Assembly (NCBI GenBank): GCA_964433635.1
Contig: CAYSSG010000057.1
Coordinates: 1 to 10,781 of the forward strand
DNA: 10,781 nt
Source: CAYSSG01 sp964433635
GTDB lineage: Bacteria > Atribacterota > Phoenicimicrobiia > Phoenicimicrobiales > Stramentimicrobiaceae
Direction of reading: 5' to 3'
Part shown: positions 7,516 through 10,781 of the stretch, one piece after another
Position numbering within the stretch: position 1 is the first letter of the stretch
Layout of the letters: each line of letters starts with the position of its first letter
The notes under the pieces: generated by a model
Database searches by the model: none
What the model was told of the DNA's origin: nothing
What the model saw: the letters and a program-made list of their open reading frames with translations, nothing else
Translations under genes and position numbers: made by a program

Positions 7516-7568
7516 TTCTGTTCTGTCAACCGGCCTTTCTATCAGTGTTTTTTATCAGTTTCTGTTCT
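7516..7568 (+). repeat. Spaced direct repeat upstream of the sigma-54 promoter, candidate activator binding sites
   Basis: TTCTGTTCT occurs at 7516-7524 and again at 7560-7568, a 44-base period close to four helical turns, so both copies would face the same side of the helix. Two copies of ATCAGT (7541-7546 and 7554-7559) lie between them. The position upstream of the -24/-12 element suits upstream activating sequences. However, the downstream copy lies only nine bases from the promoter, and Fis-type activators usually prefer inverted repeats, so this is tentative. Confidence 0.3.
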
Positions 7569-7577
7569 CATTCATTA

Positions 7578-7593
7578 TGGCATAAAAAATGCT
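7578..7593 (+). promoter_or_regulatory. Sigma-54 (-24/-12) promoter of the dehydrogenase operon
   Basis: TGGCATAAAAAATGCT matches the sigma-54 consensus TGGCAC-N5-TTGCW at all key bases. GG is at 7579-7580 (-25/-24) and GC at 7591-7592 (-13/-12), with the required spacing. Only the C after TGGCA (here T) and one T before TGC (here A) differ. Transcription should start near 7604, about 59 bases before the E1-alpha ATG. The neighbouring sigma-54 activator gene strongly supports the call. No credible sigma-A promoter is obvious in the same gap. Confidence 0.8.
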
Positions 7594-7662
7594 TACTATA
7601 AAAAATTGATATAGAGAAAATTTAGATTATATCTCTGATTATAGTGTCTTGGGAGGTTTGTT

Positions 7663-8643
7663 ATGCAATATTCCAAAGAATTTTTAATATCCCTGCTTGA
7701 AATGATGCAAAAAATTAGAAAATTTGAACAGGCAGCCGAGCAATTCTTTTTAGAAGGAAAAATTCCGGGTTTTATCCATCTCTACATTGGGGAGGAAGCC
7801 ATTGCTGCAGGCGTTATGGCTACCCTGAAAAAGGATGATTACATTACCAGCACCCACCGCGGTCATGGTCATATGATTGCCAAAGGCGGAGACTTGAATC
7901 GGATGATGGCTGAGCTGTTCGGAAGAACAACCGGCTACTGTAAGGGTAAAGGCGGTTCGATGCATATCGCAGACTTCTCTATCGGTGTATTGGGGGCTAA
8001 CGGAGTTGTGGGCGGCGGATTGCCTATTGCTGTCGGCGCTGGTTTGGGAATAAAAATGAAAGGGACGACCCAGGTAGCTGTTGCCTTTTTTGGAGACGGT
8101 GCATCCAACACTGGTGCATTTCATGAAAGTCTCAATTTTGCTTCTGTTTTCCACCTGCCGGTTATTTTTATCAATGAGAACAATCAATACGCCTCAACCG
8201 CAAAAACAAAAGAAACAACCTCTGTGGAAAATATCTCAGATCGTGCAGTAGGCTATAACATTCCCGGGATAACCATTGACGGAAATGATGTCCTTTCCGT
8301 ATTTGAAGCAACCCAAGAAGCTGTGAAAAGAGCCCGTGACCAGGGAGGGCCAACACTGATTGAAGCCAAAACTTATCGTATTAAGGGACATTTTGTAGGT
8401 GACCCTACTAAATATCGTGACAATAGCGAAGTAAATAAATTCTGGGAAAATGAGCCAATTAAGAGATTTGAAAAACAATTAGCAGACTGGAAAATACTGA
8501 ATCAGAAAGAGATAGATAGTATCAGTGAAAAGCTTGAAAAACAGATTACAGAAGCAATCAAATTTACCGAAAACAGTCCCATACCACTACCGGAAGATGC
8601 ACTGTCCGATTTATTTGTGGATGATACAGGTTACGATTATTAA
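7663..8643 (+). CDS. acoA: Acetoin/2-oxo-acid dehydrogenase E1 component, alpha subunit
   Basis: The 326-residue protein carries the thiamine-diphosphate fold of E1-alpha subunits. The GDG motif is at 144-146 and the closing NN at 173-174 (ENNQYA), which bind the Mg-diphosphate end. A conserved active-site loop THRGHGH lies at 64-70, and KGHFVGDPTKYR at 241-252. With E1-beta it forms an alpha2beta2 enzyme that cleaves acetoin (or decarboxylates a 2-oxo acid) and passes the two-carbon or acyl unit to the lipoyl arm of E2, in the cytoplasm. The length fits acetoin-type and branched-chain-type E1-alpha and is shorter than typical pyruvate dehydrogenase E1-alpha. GGGAGG (7651-7656) sits six bases before the ATG. 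It is the first gene after the sigma-54 promoter and is followed after 11 bases by E1-beta. The enzyme class is secure; acetoin as substrate rests mainly on the AcoR-like regulator and E1-beta resemblance. Branched-chain 2-oxo acids remain possible. Confidence 0.9.
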   Translation: MQYSKEFLISLLEMMQKIRKFEQAAEQFFLEGKIPGFIHLYIGEEAIAAGVMATLKKDDYITSTHRGHGHMIAKGGDLNRMMAELFGRTTGYCKGKGGSMHIADFSIGVLGANGVVGGGLPIAVGAGLGIKMKGTTQVAVAFFGDGASNTGAFHESLNFASVFHLPVIFINENNQYASTAKTKETTSVENISDRAVGYNIPGITIDGNDVLSVFEATQEAVKRARDQGGPTLIEAKTYRIKGHFVGDPTKYRDNSEVNKFWENEPIKRFEKQLADWKILNQKEIDSISEKLEKQITEAIKFTENSPIPLPEDALSDLFVDDTGYDY

Positions 8644-8654
8644 AGGAGGAAAAG

Positions 8655-9641
8655 ATGAAAACAATTACCTTTGCAGAGGCATTGGGCGAAGCCATGCTGG
8701 AAGAAATGGAAAGAGATCACACCATTTTTACCTATGGTGAAGATATTGGTAAACAAGGTGGCATCTTTGGTGCTTACAAATCCCTCTTGGGTAAATTCCC
8801 GGATCGAATTTTTGATACCCCCATCTCCGAAGAAGTCATTTACGGATCTGCATTAGGAGCTGCTCTGGTAGGAATGAGACCGGTTGTTGAATTTCATTTT
8901 TCCGATTTTCTCTTTACCGGTATTCAATCCATTACCCTGCAGATTGAGAAAATTCGTTATATGACCGGAGGCCAGGGAAAGCTTCATCTGGTACTACGAG
9001 GACCGGATGGCGTTTCCAACTCTGCGGCTGCCCAGCATTCCGAATGCATCGAAACAATCTTTATGCATGTACCGGGAATTAAAATTATGATTCCTTCCAC
9101 TCCCTATGATATTAAAGGTCTGATGAAAACTGCCTTAAGAGGCGATGATCCGGTTATCAGCTTTGAACATAAAGCCCTCTATGCTCAAAAAGGTGAAGTG
9201 CCGGAAGAAGAATACCTCATTCCTTTCGGGAAAGCAGATATTAAAAGAGAAGGACAGGATATTACGATTGTAACAATTTCCAGAATGGTGCATGAATCAT
9301 TAAAAGCCGCACAGGTATTGGAGAAAGAGGGAATCAGCCTGGAAGTGATTGATTTAAGAACCCTGGTTCCCTGGGATAAGGAAACGGTTATACAATCTGT
9401 CCAGAAAACCAATCGTCTTATCATCGCTCATGAAACCTGGCGCAGAGCAGGTTGGGGAGCAGAAATTGCGAGTACCGTTCAGGAAGAAGCTTTTGATTTT
9501 TTGGATACCCCAATCATCAGAATCGGTGCCTGTAATGTACCCATGCCTTTCAGTCCCGGGTTGCAGAACTTCGTGACACCAGACAAGCAGAATATTATCA
9601 ATGCAGTCAAAAAAATGATGGAGGGCATCGAACATGTATGA
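8655..9641 (+). CDS. acoB: Acetoin/2-oxo-acid dehydrogenase E1 component, beta subunit
   Basis: The 328-residue protein aligns by eye over its full length with E1-beta subunits. The N-terminal pyrimidine-binding domain contains YGEDIGKQGG (27-36), DTPISEE (54-60) with the Glu that activates thiamine diphosphate, and the AAAQHSE segment (124-130). The transketolase-like C-terminal domain follows from about 190, with VIDLRTLVPWD at 231-241. The stretch FEHKALY...KGEVPEEEY...PFGKADI (170-196) and the SRMVHESLKAA segment closely resemble acetoin-type E1-beta, which favours acetoin cleavage over pyruvate. It pairs with the upstream alpha subunit to build the active sites at the subunit interface. 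AGGAGG (8644-8649) directly follows the alpha stop codon and is five bases from the ATG, indicating tight translational linkage. Its last eight bases overlap the E2 start. No damage or missing key residue is seen. Confidence 0.9.
   Translation: MKTITFAEALGEAMLEEMERDHTIFTYGEDIGKQGGIFGAYKSLLGKFPDRIFDTPISEEVIYGSALGAALVGMRPVVEFHFSDFLFTGIQSITLQIEKIRYMTGGQGKLHLVLRGPDGVSNSAAAQHSECIETIFMHVPGIKIMIPSTPYDIKGLMKTALRGDDPVISFEHKALYAQKGEVPEEEYLIPFGKADIKREGQDITIVTISRMVHESLKAAQVLEKEGISLEVIDLRTLVPWDKETVIQSVQKTNRLIIAHETWRRAGWGAEIASTVQEEAFDFLDTPIIRIGACNVPMPFSPGLQNFVTPDKQNIINAVKKMMEGIEHV
9620..9625 (+). promoter_or_regulatory. Ribosome binding site for E2 inside the end of the E1-beta gene
   Basis: GGAGGG lies eight bases before the E2 ATG (9634) and within E1-beta codons. 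It fixes the E2 start and, with the eight-base gene overlap, points to coupled translation of the two subunits. Confidence 0.65.
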
Positions 9642-10776
9642 GTTAAAGGTACCAAGGTTTGGTTTGACAATGGAAAAAGGGTATATTGAAAGATGGTTAA
9701 AAAAAGAGGGTGAATTCATTAATAGAGGTGATTCAATTCTGGAGGTCTCTTCAGATAAGATCACCAATGAAGTAGCATCCCCGGTATCTGGTACTTTACT
9801 GAAAATTTTAGGTCAGGAGGGAGAAGAATATCCTGTTGGTCAAGTTATTGCCATGATTGGCGATAAAAATGAGAAAATTCCGGTAGAAAGTAACCGGAAA
9901 GAAGAAATGAAAGAATCTTTTGCCAAACAATCCCAGGATGCCGAATCAATCACAAAATCTTCCGGTCCAATGAATCAAGCAAAATTAAAGGCTTCTCCCT
10001 TAGCTAAAAAGATAGCCAAAGAATACGGCATTTCTCTCGCCCAGGTTCAAGGATCAGGTCCAGGAGGAAGAATTACCCGTCAGGACATTCAATCTTCTGT
10101 AGAAAAACAGAGGTTAGAAGATTTTAAAACGGTCAAACTATCCGGAGTAAGAAAGACGATTATAGAGAGGTTATCTCAATCCTTCCATCAAGCCATTACT
10201 CTGACCAATTCTACCGAGGTTGATTTTACCCAGTTACGGAAACAGACGAAATTACTTGGCCTAAGCATTACATCGGGTATTGTCTTCTATCTGTGTAAAG
10301 TACTTTTAAATCTCAAACAATTTAATTCTCACTTTGAAAAAGGTGAATTAAAGGAATATAATGTTGTTAATATTGGGTTGGCAGTCGATACAGAAAGGGG
10401 ACTGGTAGTTCCGGTACTCAAAAACGTCCAGACATTGGAATTCAATCAGATTCAGGAAAAAATGAAAGACCTGTCCCATCGAGCCCGGGCGAATCAGCTG
10501 ACAGATGGTGAGCTTCAAGGTTCGACTTTTACCGTTACTAATCTGGGCATGATGCGGACTGATTTCTTTACACCGGTTTTAAATCCGCCTGAGACGGCTA
10601 TTCTTGGCGTAGGTAGGATCGTGAAGAAACCCTGCATCCTTGATGAAGATAAAATTGCTATCAGGGAGATGGCTTATCTCTCTCTGTCTTATGATCATCG
10701 GGTGATTGATGGTGCTGATGCTGCACGCTTTTTGGATAAGCTGGCACAATACATTGAAAAACCTGAATTGAAATAA
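9634..10776 (+). CDS. acoC: Dihydrolipoamide acyltransferase, E2 of the acetoin/2-oxo-acid dehydrogenase complex
   Basis: This 380-residue protein is a complete E2 with one lipoyl domain. Residues 1-77 form the lipoyl domain, with the modified lysine probably Lys42 in SSDKITNEV. A linker rich in charged residues (about 78-115) leads to a peripheral-subunit binding domain (about 119-153, ASPLAKKIAKEYGI...GSGPGGRITRQDI). The catalytic acyltransferase domain spans about 163-380, containing STFTVTNLGM (297-306) and the active-site SYDHRVIDG (352-360) with His355 and Asp359. E2 accepts the acyl group from E1 on its lipoyl arm and transfers it to CoA, giving acetyl-CoA if acetoin is the substrate, and forms the core of the complex. 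The motif around the lipoyl lysine has Ser-Ser where many relatives have Glu-Thr. The gene overlaps E1-beta by eight bases. Only five bases follow its stop in this window, so an E3 or lipoate-ligase gene downstream cannot be seen. The acetoin assignment is shared with E1 and is less certain than the E2 call. Confidence 0.92.
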   Translation: MYELKVPRFGLTMEKGYIERWLKKEGEFINRGDSILEVSSDKITNEVASPVSGTLLKILGQEGEEYPVGQVIAMIGDKNEKIPVESNRKEEMKESFAKQSQDAESITKSSGPMNQAKLKASPLAKKIAKEYGISLAQVQGSGPGGRITRQDIQSSVEKQRLEDFKTVKLSGVRKTIIERLSQSFHQAITLTNSTEVDFTQLRKQTKLLGLSITSGIVFYLCKVLLNLKQFNSHFEKGELKEYNVVNIGLAVDTERGLVVPVLKNVQTLEFNQIQEKMKDLSHRARANQLTDGELQGSTFTVTNLGMMRTDFFTPVLNPPETAILGVGRIVKKPCILDEDKIAIREMAYLSLSYDHRVIDGADAARFLDKLAQYIEKPELK

Positions 10777-10781
10777 AAAAG

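Noticed and set aside
1..10781. Defence system, prophage, insertion sequence, CRISPR array, tRNA or rRNA
   Set aside because: All long open frames belong to recognisable housekeeping, envelope, regulatory or metabolic families. No spaced repeats, transposase motifs or structured RNA signatures were seen.

Overview
This window reads as an ordinary chromosomal stretch from an AT-rich bacterium, roughly 40% GC by eye. Most starts have strong purine-rich Shine-Dalgarno (SD) sites. A LiaF-like membrane protein, a LarA-family enzyme, a Lon-related protease and a sigma-54-controlled acetoin-type dehydrogenase together suggest a low-GC, Firmicutes-like organism, perhaps an anaerobic clostridium. Another low-GC anaerobic phylum cannot be excluded, because no taxonomic marker such as rRNA is present. 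I see no phage, insertion sequence, tRNA, rRNA or CRISPR signal.

Layout. Bases 1-256 on the minus strand hold the first 85 codons of a LarA-family (nickel-dependent lactate racemase, DUF2088) gene, cut by the window edge. It is divergent from everything else. A 298-base AT-rich gap carries a good sigma-A-type promoter (426-454) for an 816-residue Lon-related protease of the LonB/YcbZ type (555-3005). Next come a secreted TPR-repeat protein (3115-4236) and a membrane protein with a LiaI/LiaF-like N-terminus and a beta-rich 'toastrack'-like C-terminus (4328-5374). These three could form a protein-quality or envelope-maintenance group, but that link is only an inference from position.

The right half is a metabolic regulon. 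A sigma-54 enhancer-binding activator with a PAS domain (5646-7415) sits just upstream of genes for E1-alpha (7663-8643), E1-beta (8655-9641) and E2 (9634-10776) of a thiamine-diphosphate-dependent, lipoyl-based 2-oxo-acid/acetoin dehydrogenase complex. The 247-base gap before E1-alpha contains a -24/-12 (sigma-54) promoter at 7578-7593, with GG and GC dinucleotides at the correct spacing. The simplest reading is an acetoin-utilisation operon (acoABC) switched on by an AcoR-like regulator. A branched-chain 2-oxo-acid dehydrogenase with a BkdR-like regulator is the main alternative. E3 (dihydrolipoyl dehydrogenase) is not in the window and may lie beyond base 10781.

I found no convincing undescribed system. 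The items most worth a second look are the complete sigma-54 circuit with candidate upstream activating repeats, the non-canonical nucleotide-binding motifs of the Lon-related protein, the TPR/LiaF-like pair, and palindromes upstream of the regulator.
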